Below, piece after piece: positions 39,487 to 47,654 of a DNA stretch of 64,000 bases. Numbering within the stretch: position 1 is the first letter of the stretch; the number at the start of each line of letters is the position of its first letter. The DNA is from JACCXG01 sp963836735. Lineage in GTDB: Bacteria > Acidobacteriota > Vicinamibacteria > Vicinamibacterales > 2-12-FULL-66-21. The translations under genes and the position numbers were made by a program. The notes under the pieces were generated by a model, which saw only the letters and a list, made by a program, of their open reading frames with translations, ran no database searches and was not told the DNA's origin. The stretch covers positions 186,001 through 250,000 of the forward strand of contig CAWIKP010000025.1 of the NCBI GenBank assembly GCA_963836735.1, given 5' to 3'.

Positions 39487-39527
39487 CTGGGAGCTGGTAG
39501 CTGGGAGCTGGAAGCTGATAACTGGAG
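39484..39527. repeat. Single-arm AGCTGGGAGCTGGTAGC tandem repeat
   Basis: Tandem GGGAGCTGGTAGCT-like units fill the gap between the CPBP gene stop and the quinone oxidoreductase. This is one arm only; I see no complementary arm nearby. The unit differs from, but is reminiscent of, the arms of the inverted elements elsewhere in the window. Confidence 0.55.
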
Positions 39528-39537
39528 AGTGTCCCGG

Positions 39538-40533
39538 ATGAAAGCCATTCAGGTTCGCGAGACAGGCGGCCCGGAAAAGATGGAGCTCGTCGACGTGCCG
39601 GTGCCCGTGCCGGCGCCCGGGCAGGCTCTGGTTCGGATCGCTGCGAGCGGTGTGAACTTCATCGACATCTACTTTCGCACCGGCCTCTACAAGTTGGAGC
39701 TTCCGATCACACTGGGCAGCGAAGCCGCCGGCACCGTCGAATCCGTCGGCCCGAACGTGACGCAGGTCTCCCCGGGCGATCGGGTCGCCTACGCCATGGT
39801 CCGCGGTTCGTATGCCGAGTACACGGCGGTGCCCGAATCTTCGCTGGTCAAGATTGCCGGCGCGATCGATTTCGAAACCGCCGCGGCGGCGATGCTTCAA
39901 GGCATGACCGCGCACTACCTCACCCACTCCACGTTCCCACTCGACCGCGGCCAGACCTGCCTCGTCCATGCCGCTGCCGGCGGCACCGGACGGCTGATCG
40001 CACAGATGGCGAAGATGCGCGGCGCGCGCGTGGTCGGGACCGTGTCGACCCAAGAGAAAGCCGCGGTCGCCGCCGAGGGAGGCGTCGACCACCCGATCAT
40101 CTACACCGCCATCGATTTCGAGGCCGAAGTGAAGCGCATCACCGCCGGCGCCGGCGTCGACGTCGTTTACGATTCGGTCGGCAAGACGACGTTCGACAAG
40201 AGCCTGGCCTGCCTGCGGCCACGCGGCATGATGGTGCTGTTCGGACAATCGAGCGGCCCGGTGCCGCCGCTCGAACCGCAGATCCTCAACACGCGCGGAT
40301 CCATCTTCCTGACCCGGCCGAGCCTGGCCCACTACCTCCTGTCGCACGACGAGTTGCTGTGGCGTGCCGGCGACGTCTTCACCGCGATCGAACGGGGGCA
40401 ACTCGCGCTCAGGATTGATCGGGTGTTGCCGCTGGCAGATGCTGCCGCGGCACACCGCGCATTGGAGTCGCGGGCAACCGCAGGCAAGCTCATCCTCAAG
40501 ACAAGTTCGCTTGCATCAAACTCGCGGGAGTAG
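39538..40533 (+). CDS. Quinone oxidoreductase, zeta-crystallin type
   Basis: 331 residues of the zinc-free MDR family. Start ATG at 39538 (MKAIQVRETGGPE) matches the family start; a GTG at 39529 in the same frame is an alternative. The N-terminal GroES-like domain has ASGVNFIDIYFRTGLY and LGSEAAGTVESVG. The cofactor site is VHAAAGGTGRLIAQMAKMRGA (an AAGGTG variant of the NADPH motif), with no structural-zinc cysteines. It probably performs NADPH-dependent one- or two-electron quinone reduction. Confidence 0.92.
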   Translation: MKAIQVRETGGPEKMELVDVPVPVPAPGQALVRIAASGVNFIDIYFRTGLYKLELPITLGSEAAGTVESVGPNVTQVSPGDRVAYAMVRGSYAEYTAVPESSLVKIAGAIDFETAAAAMLQGMTAHYLTHSTFPLDRGQTCLVHAAAGGTGRLIAQMAKMRGARVVGTVSTQEKAAVAAEGGVDHPIIYTAIDFEAEVKRITAGAGVDVVYDSVGKTTFDKSLACLRPRGMMVLFGQSSGPVPPLEPQILNTRGSIFLTRPSLAHYLLSHDELLWRAGDVFTAIERGQLALRIDRVLPLADAAAAHRALESRATAGKLILKTSSLASNSRE

Positions 40534-40546
40534 TGACATTACCCAC

Positions 40547-41391
40547 ATGAACACACTCAGGACAGCGCTGCTCATCATTTTTTTTGCCGCCACCGCCGGC
40601 ACATTCGCGCAGACGCCGCCTGCGCAGACCCCGCCCGCGCAGACTCCAGCTCCGCAGACGCCGCCCCAGACGCCGGCAGCGCCGCGGACGACACCACGCG
40701 CGGCCCCGGCCACGTCTTCACCATCCGCACTGGCGGTGCAGGCCACCGACAAGAGCGGCAATGGCATCCAGGGCGTCGCGGTCGCGGTCTCCGGACCGGT
40801 CGAGCGCTCCGGGATGACCAGCTCCGATGGTTCGATCTCGTTCCGATCGATGCGTCCTGGCACCTACCGGGTGCGGTTCGAGCATGAGGACTACATCACC
40901 CTCGAGCGTGAGGTCATCATGCGCGGCGCATCCGACGTCTCGGTCGCGCTCAATCCGGCGCCGCCGAAGCCTGTCGCACCCCCTCCGCCGCCCGCACAGG
41001 CCACCGCGCTCCCGAGCAGCGCAAGCTGCGTCCGGTCGAACCGAGAACCCTGTCGATCCCCGACTACCTCGACAAAAACGTAATCCGATCCTCGGAGCCT
41101 CAAAAGGCCTCGCTGCTCGCCTGCACTGACGGGGGGACCGCCCGGACTCTTCAAGTCAGGGAGCCGATGACCAATCAGCAGAACGACACCGCCGATCAGC
41201 TGCTCTACGTCGTGGCCGGTGCGGGCACGGTGCGCGTGAAGGACCAGTCCTACAAGGCCGACGCCGGATGGTTCGCGCTGATTCCGAGGGGCGTGTCGCA
41301 CAGCATCGCGCGCGAGGGACGTAACCCGCTGTTCCTCATGATGGTCGCCATGGGTACGCCGTGCACCGATACCACGCCTCTGGCGAGGTAA
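40547..41391 (+). CDS. Exported carboxypeptidase-regulatory-like domain plus cupin, one frameshift
   Basis: ~281 residues after repair. A signal peptide (MNTLRTALLIIFFAATAGTFA) is followed by a Pro/Gln/Thr repeat (QTPPAQTPPAQTPAPQTP) and a CarbopepD-regulatory-like beta-sandwich (VQATDKSGNGIQGVAVAVSG, FRSMRPGTYRVRFEHEDY). Near 41013 one base appears to be missing: the frame continues as QRKLRPVEPRTLSIPDYLDKN. It reaches a cupin (LLYVVAGAGTVRVKDQSYKADAGWFALIPRGVSHSI). The cupin has the HxxxxHE-like region reduced to VSHSI. The frameshift explains why the two halves appear as separate reading frames. Confidence 0.7.
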
Positions 41392-41407
41392 GCCTCTCGG
41401 CCGGCCG

Positions 41408-41956
41408 TCAGCGATTCTGCTGGCGAAACAGGCGACGGGAGGCGAGCCGCTGCTGCAGGGGATCGGGCGCGTAGTGCTTCCCCAGTTTCCAGAGGAAGTC
41501 CATTTCCGAGTGGACCGAGCGCAGGGCGAGTGTGGCCTCGAACGCCAGCAGAATGGTGCCGATGAAGAGCAGCGCGGCCCCGATCATGCCAAACACCACC
41601 GGGATCCATTGAAAGGCCCTGCCTGATCTGCCGGTCAGGCCCACGAATCCCATCGTCACCGTGGTGGCGACGAAGAGTCCGAGCGCCAGGTAGAAGGTGG
41701 TCATCGCCCGCTGGAGATGGCGGGCGCGGGTGGTCAGCCAGTCGAGTTGCGTGAAGGTCAGTTCCATCCGCTCTTCGAAGAGTTCGACGGCGGCGGCTTC
41801 CTTCCGGGCCAGCTCCTCAAACCGATCCGCGAGCGATCGAACCCGGTCGACCACCCGGCCAAGCCGGACGGACGTGGAAAGGATCAACGCGCCGCATGCG
41901 GAGATGAGGACGGCCGGCGTGATCATGGCGCTCAGCACTGACGCGTCTGGGTTCAC
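41408..41956 (-). CDS. DUF2721-family membrane protein
   Basis: ~182 residues with the layout of DUF2721 proteins: TM1 (VLSAMITPAVLISACGALIL), a conserved RLGRVVDRVRSLADRFEEL helix, a hydrophobic pair (AMTTFYLALGLFVATTVTMGF and VVFGMIGAALLFIGTILL) and a polar C-terminus. The start is the GTG at 41956 (VNPDAS); the reading frame is open further upstream but the conserved part begins at the first helix. The function is unknown. It is divergent from the GAF/HATPase gene. Confidence 0.75.
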   Translation of the reverse strand: MNPDASVLSAMITPAVLISACGALILSTSVRLGRVVDRVRSLADRFEELARKEAAAVELFEERMELTFTQLDWLTTRARHLQRAMTTFYLALGLFVATTVTMGFVGLTGRSGRAFQWIPVVFGMIGAALLFIGTILLAFEATLALRSVHSEMDFLWKLGKHYAPDPLQQRLASRRLFRQQNR

Positions 41957-41979
41957 AGGGTGGATTCTTTCACATTGAC

Positions 41980-41985
41980 TATAAT
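41980..41985 (+). promoter_or_regulatory. Consensus TATAAT box placed for a leaderless transcript
   Basis: A perfect TATAAT ends seven bases before the TTG at 41993, with no Shine-Dalgarno motif before any start of the GAF/HATPase gene. It lies in the divergent gap between this gene and DUF2721. This is the same spacing and start codon as before the histidine kinase at 33760. Confidence 0.5.
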
Positions 41986-41992
41986 TCCCCCA

Positions 41993-43009
41993 TTGGTGAC
42001 GACATCGCCTGACGAGGGCGCCCGGCTGGCGGCGCTCCACCGGTACCGGATCCTCGATACCGAGCCCGAACGCGGGTTCGACGATCTGACGCTGCTGGCC
42101 TCATACATCTGCGAAACGCCGATGGCGGCGATCACGCTGATCGACGCCGATCGGCAGTGGTTCAAGTCGCGCGTCGGTGTTTCGATGACCGAGACCGCCC
42201 GCGCCGTGTCGTTCTGCACTCACGCCATCCAGAGCCGCGACCTGTTCATCGTTCCCGACGCGCGTTACGACGAGCGGTTTCGCGATAACCTGTTCGTCAC
42301 CGGCGACCACGAGATCCGCTTCTACGCCGGCGCGCCGCTGGTGACGCCCGACGGGCACGCCCTCGGGACGCTGTGCGTGCTCGACAGGGTCGCTCGCACC
42401 TTGTCCCGGGAGCAGCTCGAGGCCTTGAGCGCGCTCTGCCGGCAGGCCGAGGGGCAGCTCGAGCTGCGACGCAACCTGATCGAGTTGAAGGGAACGCTCG
42501 AGGAGCGGGATCGGGCCCAGGCCAGGCAGGAGAGGCTGATCGACGAGCTGCGCGCCTCACACGCGGACGTCCGCCGCCTGAGCGGGCTGATCCCGTTCTG
42601 CTCGACCTGTCAGTTCACGATGACCATCCCCGCCGACCCCGGTGCCATCCCGAAAGTCACCGACGGCGTGACTCACGTCCTGCAGAAGAAAGGCTGGCCG
42701 GACGAAGACGTGATGGCGGTGGAGCTCGCGCTGCAGGAAGCGGTCGCGAATGCCATCCGTCATGGCTGCCGCGGGGACGCGAACCAGCAGCTGCAATGTT
42801 CGGTCTCGTTCGGCGAGGCGGGAGAGGTCGTGATCACCGTCCGCGACCCCGGATCCGGCTTCGATCCGACAAAGGTGCCGCACCCGCTCGACCCGGCCAA
42901 CCTCCTGAAAACCAGCGGCCGCGGCATCTTCCTGATCAACGGGCTGATGGACGAAGTGCAGTTCGCCGATGGCGGTCGCGAGCTGCAGATGCGGAAGAAG
43001 AAGGCCTGA
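41993..43009 (+). CDS. GAF domain plus RsbW-type anti-sigma kinase
   Basis: ~338 residues. The TTG at 41993 (or the adjacent GTG at 41996) is the best start given the upstream TATAAT; the frame is open to 41960. A GAF domain (~25-165) has RILDTEPERGFDDLTLLA, FCTHAIQS and YAGAPLVTPDGHALGTLCVLD, as in GAF-containing sensor proteins. A coiled linker leads to a HATPase_c_2 domain (~230-338) with the N box ELALQEAVANAIRHG, VRDPGSGFDP and TSGRGIFLI. This is the architecture of stress-sensing anti-sigma factor kinases. No PP2C phosphatase or STAS antagonist is adjacent. Confidence 0.87.
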   Translation: MVTTSPDEGARLAALHRYRILDTEPERGFDDLTLLASYICETPMAAITLIDADRQWFKSRVGVSMTETARAVSFCTHAIQSRDLFIVPDARYDERFRDNLFVTGDHEIRFYAGAPLVTPDGHALGTLCVLDRVARTLSREQLEALSALCRQAEGQLELRRNLIELKGTLEERDRAQARQERLIDELRASHADVRRLSGLIPFCSTCQFTMTIPADPGAIPKVTDGVTHVLQKKGWPDEDVMAVELALQEAVANAIRHGCRGDANQQLQCSVSFGEAGEVVITVRDPGSGFDPTKVPHPLDPANLLKTSGRGIFLINGLMDEVQFADGGRELQMRKKKA

Positions 43010-43023
43010 CCGGCCGCCCGCCC

Positions 43024-43584
43024 TCAGCCCGGCTCGGCTGCCGCTTGCAGGCGCTTGCGCTGCAACGCGCCCTTGTAGTTCTGTTCCAGGTAGTCAACGC
43101 CTTCCGCCGTGATCATCAGGCGTGATTGGTCGTCCCTGGTCAGGTACTTCCGCTGCACCAGGTACCAGATGGTGAACTCCAGGTGCTCGCGGGTGCGACC
43201 CAGGAGGGCTTCCAGCTCGGTCGAGTAGAGCGATGGCGTCCCCGGATCGACCCGCCGCTTCGTGTAGAGGGCCTCGAGCAGCGTCAGCCGCACCATCTGC
43301 TCGATCTCGAAGTCGCTTTCCGCGTGCGTGCCGGTCGTGACCAGCCGCCACCGGTTGTTCCGCCGCTGCTCGTAGCCGATGTCATACCGCGCCCGTTTCT
43401 CGGGATCGGTCAGAACCGTGTAGGCCTCCTGGATCTCGCGGAATCGAGCCTCGTCTCCGGTGTCCTTGTTGTCGGGGTGATATCGCTGCGCCAGCATCCG
43501 GAACACGCGCTGGATGGTTTCAGGTTCCGCGTTCGAGCTGATCTGCAGCACCTCGTAGTAGTCGACCGGTCTGTCGTCTGTCAC
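43024..43584 (-). CDS. DnaJ-domain protein
   Basis: 186 residues from a GTG at 43584 with GGAGG upstream. The J domain is N-terminal (~7-70): DYYEVLQISSNAEPETIQRVF, then the HPD motif in RYHPDNKDTG and FREIQEAYTVLTDPEKRARYD. The C-terminal ~110 residues resemble a winged-helix or wHTH region (ALYTKRRVDPGTPSLYSTELEALLG, then LTRDDQSRLMITAEGVDYLEQ). No zinc or substrate-binding DnaJ modules follow. It is probably a specialised co-chaperone for DnaK. Confidence 0.88.
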   Translation of the reverse strand: MTDDRPVDYYEVLQISSNAEPETIQRVFRMLAQRYHPDNKDTGDEARFREIQEAYTVLTDPEKRARYDIGYEQRRNNRWRLVTTGTHAESDFEIEQMVRLTLLEALYTKRRVDPGTPSLYSTELEALLGRTREHLEFTIWYLVQRKYLTRDDQSRLMITAEGVDYLEQNYKGALQRKRLQAAAEPG

Positions 43585-43654
43585 TCGCGCAACCTCCAGG
43601 ACGGCGACGTCCGCCCGCGAAAGAGAGCCTGCCACGCTCCGGCCGGCGCCGCGT

Positions 43655-45613
43655 TCAGCGCACGGCGAATGCCATCACGTTCGATCCCGCTACCACCGCG
43701 ACGTACTGGATGCCGTCGAACATATAGGTCATCGGTGAGGCTTTCCAATTGTGCTGGGTCTCGAAGTTCCACAGGACCTTCCCGTTGACGGCATCTACGG
43801 CCATCAGCCCACCCCCGTCCTCGCCCACGATCACGAGCCCCGACGCGGTTGAGAGCGTGCCGCCCCACGAGTTGGCGGAACCCGGTTGCGGCACTTCCCA
43901 TTTGATCGCGCCGGTCTGGATGTCGATCGCGCGAAGGATCCGCTGCGGCTTTGGATCGTCAGCCGTGCGCTGCGAGCCTCCGAGGTAGGTCTTGCCGCTC
44001 TCCCAGTCCCCCTGCTCCTTCTTCGTGTAGACGCTGCACTTCTCGTTGGTCTGCACGTAATACAGCCCGGTGGCCGGATTGTACGAGGGCGAATACCAGT
44101 TGGTGGCGCCGTCCTGCGACGGACAGACTTTCGTGCCGCCCGCCGAGGGCTCCTGGTTCGGCAGCTTGATCGGGCGTCCGTCGGAGCCGATCCCGCTCGC
44201 CCAGGTCAGCGTCTTGATGAACTGCTTCGCGAGCAGCAGCGTGCCGTCGGTGCGATCGAACACGTAGAAGAACCCGTTGCGGTTGGCATGAAGCATCAGC
44301 TTGCGGGGCTTTCCCTGCCAGGGGGCGTCGACGAGCACCGACGTTTGCGTGGCGTCCCAATCCCAGAGATCGTGCGGCGTGAACTGGTAGTACCACTTCA
44401 ATTTGCCGTCTGCACGCTGGAGCGCGAGGATGCTGCCCGCGTAGAGGTTATCCCCTTTGCGATCGCTGCCGTCGTACTCTTTCGCCGGGTTGCCGGTCGG
44501 CCAGTAGACCACGTCGAGCTCGGGATCGTAGCTGCCGGTGAACCAGGTCGGCGCGCCGCCGTGCTCGATGTCCTTGCCTCCCCAGGTTTCCGAACCAGGC
44601 TCGCCCGGCCTGGGCACGGTCCAGAACCGCCAGATCTCCTTGCCGGTCTTCTGGTCGTGGGCGGCGAGGAAGCCGTTGGCGCCGTGCTCGCCGCCGGTCA
44701 CGCCGGCGATGACCATGTCCCCGGCGACCGCCAGCGGCGCCGAAGTGGCGGAATAGTTCTTCCGCCAGTCGTCCATCGTCACATCCCACAGCAACTCGCC
44801 GGTGAAACGGTCGAGCGCAAGCAGATGCGCGTCGTCGGTGACCATGAACAGGCGATCGCCCGCCACGGCGACGCCGCGGTTGGCGTGCCCCACCGTGCCC
44901 TTCGACCGGGCCCGCTGGTAGCGCCAGATCTGACGTCCTGTTCCGGCGTCGAGGGCGAAGCATTCGTTCGGGTTCGGAACGTACATGATCCCGGAGGCGA
45001 CGACCGGCGTGGCCTGAGAGCTGCCGCCCCCGGGAATCGTGAAGACCCACTTCGGCGCCAGGTGCGAGACGTTGGCCTTGTCGATCTGGGTCATCGTCGT
45101 GTACCGGTTACCGCGTGGATCGCCGTTGTAGGTCGGCCAGTCGGTGCCGGATGTGACTTCGCGGAACCTGTCGCCGTTCCTGCGCAGCAGGTGCACGCGC
45201 TTGTCGTCGGTCAGCACCTGAAGGTCGTTGAACCCCTGCGCCATTTGGAGGCCGTCCAGCGTCTTGCCGTCCGCCAGCGTCGCCGTCGTACGGACGATTG
45301 GCTTCGCCTCTGGCCTGCGCTCGATCCCACGCAGGAACTTGACGAGATCACCCATCTCGCCGTCGCCGATTTCGGAGGGCGGCATGCCGCGCGCCGGCAC
45401 CCCGGTACGGATCAGCTGACGGAGCTGCTGATCGTCGCGGGCGGTCAGCCGTTCGACAATTGACGGCCCCATCTCCCCGCCGTTGCCGTCGGCGCCGTGG
45501 CACCGCGCGCAGCGGCTCTCGAATGACTTACGGCCTGGGTCTGACGACTGCCCTGCCACGGCCGTGCTCGTGGCGGCAAGGGTCACGGCGACGAACAGAA
45601 TGCGTGCCTTCAT
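43655..45613 (-). CDS. PQQ-dependent dehydrogenase with N-terminal cytochrome c domain
   Basis: 652 residues. A signal peptide starts MKARILFVAVTLAAT at 45613. The first domain is a cytochrome c with heme site CARCH and a downstream Met in PARGMPPSEIGDGEM. The PQQ beta-propeller follows from ~residue 150 (DWPTYNGDPRGNRYTTMTQI), with repeated LWxW-type blades (QFTPHDLWDWDATQTSVL, ALDRFTGELLWDVTMDD). It resembles soluble or membrane-associated quinoprotein alcohol/glucose-type dehydrogenases. The attached cytochrome would pass electrons to the respiratory chain. PQQ biosynthesis genes are not in the window. Confidence 0.9.
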   Translation of the reverse strand: MKARILFVAVTLAATSTAVAGQSSDPGRKSFESRCARCHGADGNGGEMGPSIVERLTARDDQQLRQLIRTGVPARGMPPSEIGDGEMGDLVKFLRGIERRPEAKPIVRTTATLADGKTLDGLQMAQGFNDLQVLTDDKRVHLLRRNGDRFREVTSGTDWPTYNGDPRGNRYTTMTQIDKANVSHLAPKWVFTIPGGGSSQATPVVASGIMYVPNPNECFALDAGTGRQIWRYQRARSKGTVGHANRGVAVAGDRLFMVTDDAHLLALDRFTGELLWDVTMDDWRKNYSATSAPLAVAGDMVIAGVTGGEHGANGFLAAHDQKTGKEIWRFWTVPRPGEPGSETWGGKDIEHGGAPTWFTGSYDPELDVVYWPTGNPAKEYDGSDRKGDNLYAGSILALQRADGKLKWYYQFTPHDLWDWDATQTSVLVDAPWQGKPRKLMLHANRNGFFYVFDRTDGTLLLAKQFIKTLTWASGIGSDGRPIKLPNQEPSAGGTKVCPSQDGATNWYSPSYNPATGLYYVQTNEKCSVYTKKEQGDWESGKTYLGGSQRTADDPKPQRILRAIDIQTGAIKWEVPQPGSANSWGGTLSTASGLVIVGEDGGGLMAVDAVNGKVLWNFETQHNWKASPMTYMFDGIQYVAVVAGSNVMAFAVR

Positions 45614-45696
45614 CGAGAGTTCCTGAATCGTGTGGCGGGGTCCGGCGCGAACCTCGCGGCGCAAGCGATAGTATTCTGCCTTGAGGAGGGCGCAAC

Positions 45697-46488
45697 GTGG
45701 CCAAGCGAAATCGAACCGGGCGAAGTGCGAAAAAGGGTGCAAAGTCGGCGAAAGGCTCACGGAAGACGGCGGCGGCTCGTGGTGGAGCCAGGAAAACGGC
45801 GGCGAAGCGCGGTGCGCCCGGGACAACGGCCCGTAAAGGCGCCGTAAAGAAAGGCGCGACGAAGACCGCCCGTCGCAAGACCGCGGCCCGGGCAGCCGCC
45901 ACGAGAACCACGAAGCGATCCAATGAGACACGGGCAGCCAAGTCTCCTTCGGTCGTGACGGCGGCCGCGAAGAAAGTCCGGGTCACTGTGGCGAAGGCGG
46001 TACAGAGGGTCGTGGGCTCGCTGCCGTGGTCCGGGGATCCGAACGATCCGATTGCCCTCCTCGAGACCGATCACCGCCGGTTCGAAACCCTGCTCAAACA
46101 GGGAGAAGACACGACCGAGCGCGCGGTCCAGGGGCGCGGCCAGCTCCTCGACACGCTTACTGCGGAGCTGAACGTCCACGAGTTGATCGAAGAAAAGGTG
46201 CTCTACCCGGCACTCAAGCCGCACGCGGAAGCGCGCGACATCGTGCTCGAGGGATTCGAGGAACACCACGTCGCGGACATCCTGGTCAAGGAGCTCCACC
46301 AGCTCACCGCGGACAACGAGCGGTGGGGCGCGAAGTTCAAGGTCCTCAAGGAGAGCGTCGAGCACCACATCGGAGAAGAGGAGTCCAAGATGTTCCCGTC
46401 GGCGCGGCAGGTGCTGACCCGGGAGCAGCTCCAGGACCTTGGCGCGCGGATGCGCGCGATGAAGAAGGAAGCCGAGGCGGGGAGGTAG
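45697..46488 (+). CDS. Hemerythrin HHE-domain protein with histone-H1-like tail
   Basis: 263 residues from a GTG preceded by GAGGAGGG. Residues ~2-95 are almost entirely Lys, Arg, Ala, Thr and Gly, with short KKGA, RKTAA and AKKV repeats. This is the composition of histone H1/HC1-like DNA-binding tails. Residues ~115-250 form an HHE hemerythrin domain: LLETDHRRFETLL, LTAELNVHELIEEKVLYPAL, FEEHHVADILVKELH and ESVEHHIGEEESKMFP supply the His and Glu ligands of a di-iron site. It would bind O2, NO or iron and probably nucleic acid. A close copy of this fusion is not known to me. Confidence 0.85.
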   Translation: MAKRNRTGRSAKKGAKSAKGSRKTAAARGGARKTAAKRGAPGTTARKGAVKKGATKTARRKTAARAAATRTTKRSNETRAAKSPSVVTAAAKKVRVTVAKAVQRVVGSLPWSGDPNDPIALLETDHRRFETLLKQGEDTTERAVQGRGQLLDTLTAELNVHELIEEKVLYPALKPHAEARDIVLEGFEEHHVADILVKELHQLTADNERWGAKFKVLKESVEHHIGEEESKMFPSARQVLTREQLQDLGARMRAMKKEAEAGR

Positions 46489-46491
46489 CGA

Positions 46492-46570
46492 AAGTTGCCA
46501 GTTGCCAGTTACCAGTTGCCAGTTCGAGCACGAAGGACACCTGGAAACTGGCTACTGGTAACTGGTAACT
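46492..46570. repeat. Inverted AGTTGCCAGTTACC hairpin
   Basis: The left arm (46494-46525) has AGTTGCC/AGTTACC units and the right arm (46542-46570) has the complementary AACTGGTAACTGG units, separated by ~15 nt. It lies between the convergent hemerythrin and methyltransferase genes and can fold as a shared terminator-like hairpin. Confidence 0.7.
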
Positions 46571-47602
46571 TTACTTTGCTTCGACCACCGATAGCGGCGA
46601 CTTCGTCGGCACGATCTTCGTCAGCGTGAATCCGGCGCGCTGGAACAGCGCGCGGAAGTCATCGGCGGTGCGCTCGCGTCCGCCCGGCATCAGGAGCATC
46701 TCGAGATCGATCAGCTTGCCGAAGTCCGGCTGGTTCGAGGACGTCAGCACCGACTCGAGCAGGATGATGCGCCCGCCCGGCTTCATCGACCGCTTGATGT
46801 TCGCCAGGATCTTCAGCGCCCTCTCGTCGTCCCAATCGTGGATGATGTGCTTCATGATGTAGGCGTCGCCACCCTCGGGCACCGCGGTGAAGAAATCGCC
46901 GGTGGCTGTCGTGCATCGATCCCTCACCCCGGCCTGCTCGAGCCTCGGGATGGCTCCGGCAATCACGTGATCGATATCGAAAAGGACGCCGCGCATCTGC
47001 GGGTGTTTCTGCAGGATCGATGTGAGCACCTGCCCGTGTCCGCCGGCCACGTCGACGAGCAGATCGATGCCGTCGAAATCGTAGGCCTCGAGCGCCGCCG
47101 GCACGACGAACGCGCTGAACGCGGTCATCGCATCATTGAAGACCTCCGACAGTTCCTTGTCCCGCTGGAAGTATTCGAAGACCGGCATTCCCACGGTCTT
47201 GTCCGCGGCGGGCTGCCCGGTCTTCACCGAGTGCATCATGTCCGCATATACGCGGAAGTGGAATGGATCCGACATCCACAGCGCCATGGGATGGGTCGAA
47301 CCCGGCGCGTCCGAGCGCATCGTGGAAGACGCGAGGTTATTCGCGAACGTGCCCGACGACACCTCTTCGAAGACGCCGAGCGACGCAAGCGAGCGCAGCA
47401 CGCGATAGAGCGCATCCTCATTGGCGCCGGCAGCCGCGGCAAGATCGGCAACCGGTCGCGGCCCGTCCGCGAGGCGATCGGCGATGCGCAGCTTCACGGC
47501 GACGTAGAGGGCGCTCGAGGCGATGTAGCCGGTCGCGAGCTGGAACACGAGTTGACTGGCCGCCACTTCGGGCGGAACGGCATCAGCTGACGCGGTCGAC
47601 AA
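46571..47602 (-). CDS. SAM-dependent O-methyltransferase (plant COMT/HIOMT-like)
   Basis: 343 residues. The N-terminal winged-helix dimerisation domain (VFQLATGYIASSALYVAVKLR, ANEDALYRVLRSLASLGVFEE) is followed by the class I Rossmann domain: LLVDVAGGHGQVLTSILQKHP binds SAM, HIIHDWDDERALKIL contains the catalytic-His region, and RIILLESVL follows. These are the features of the O-methyltransferase family 2 that modifies phenolic or polyketide hydroxyls. No biosynthetic gene cluster surrounds it, so the substrate is unknown. Confidence 0.9.
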   Translation of the reverse strand: MSTASADAVPPEVAASQLVFQLATGYIASSALYVAVKLRIADRLADGPRPVADLAAAAGANEDALYRVLRSLASLGVFEEVSSGTFANNLASSTMRSDAPGSTHPMALWMSDPFHFRVYADMMHSVKTGQPAADKTVGMPVFEYFQRDKELSEVFNDAMTAFSAFVVPAALEAYDFDGIDLLVDVAGGHGQVLTSILQKHPQMRGVLFDIDHVIAGAIPRLEQAGVRDRCTTATGDFFTAVPEGGDAYIMKHIIHDWDDERALKILANIKRSMKPGGRIILLESVLTSSNQPDFGKLIDLEMLLMPGGRERTADDFRALFQRAGFTLTKIVPTKSPLSVVEAK

Positions 47603-47654
47603 AGAAACCTCCGGTTGATGACAGTATGGCGAACGATTGATGAAGCAACGAGGG

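Noticed and set aside
46571..47602. O-methyltransferase as part of a natural-product gene cluster
   Set aside because: No polyketide, peptide or tailoring genes lie near it; its neighbours are hemerythrin and DUF418 proteins.
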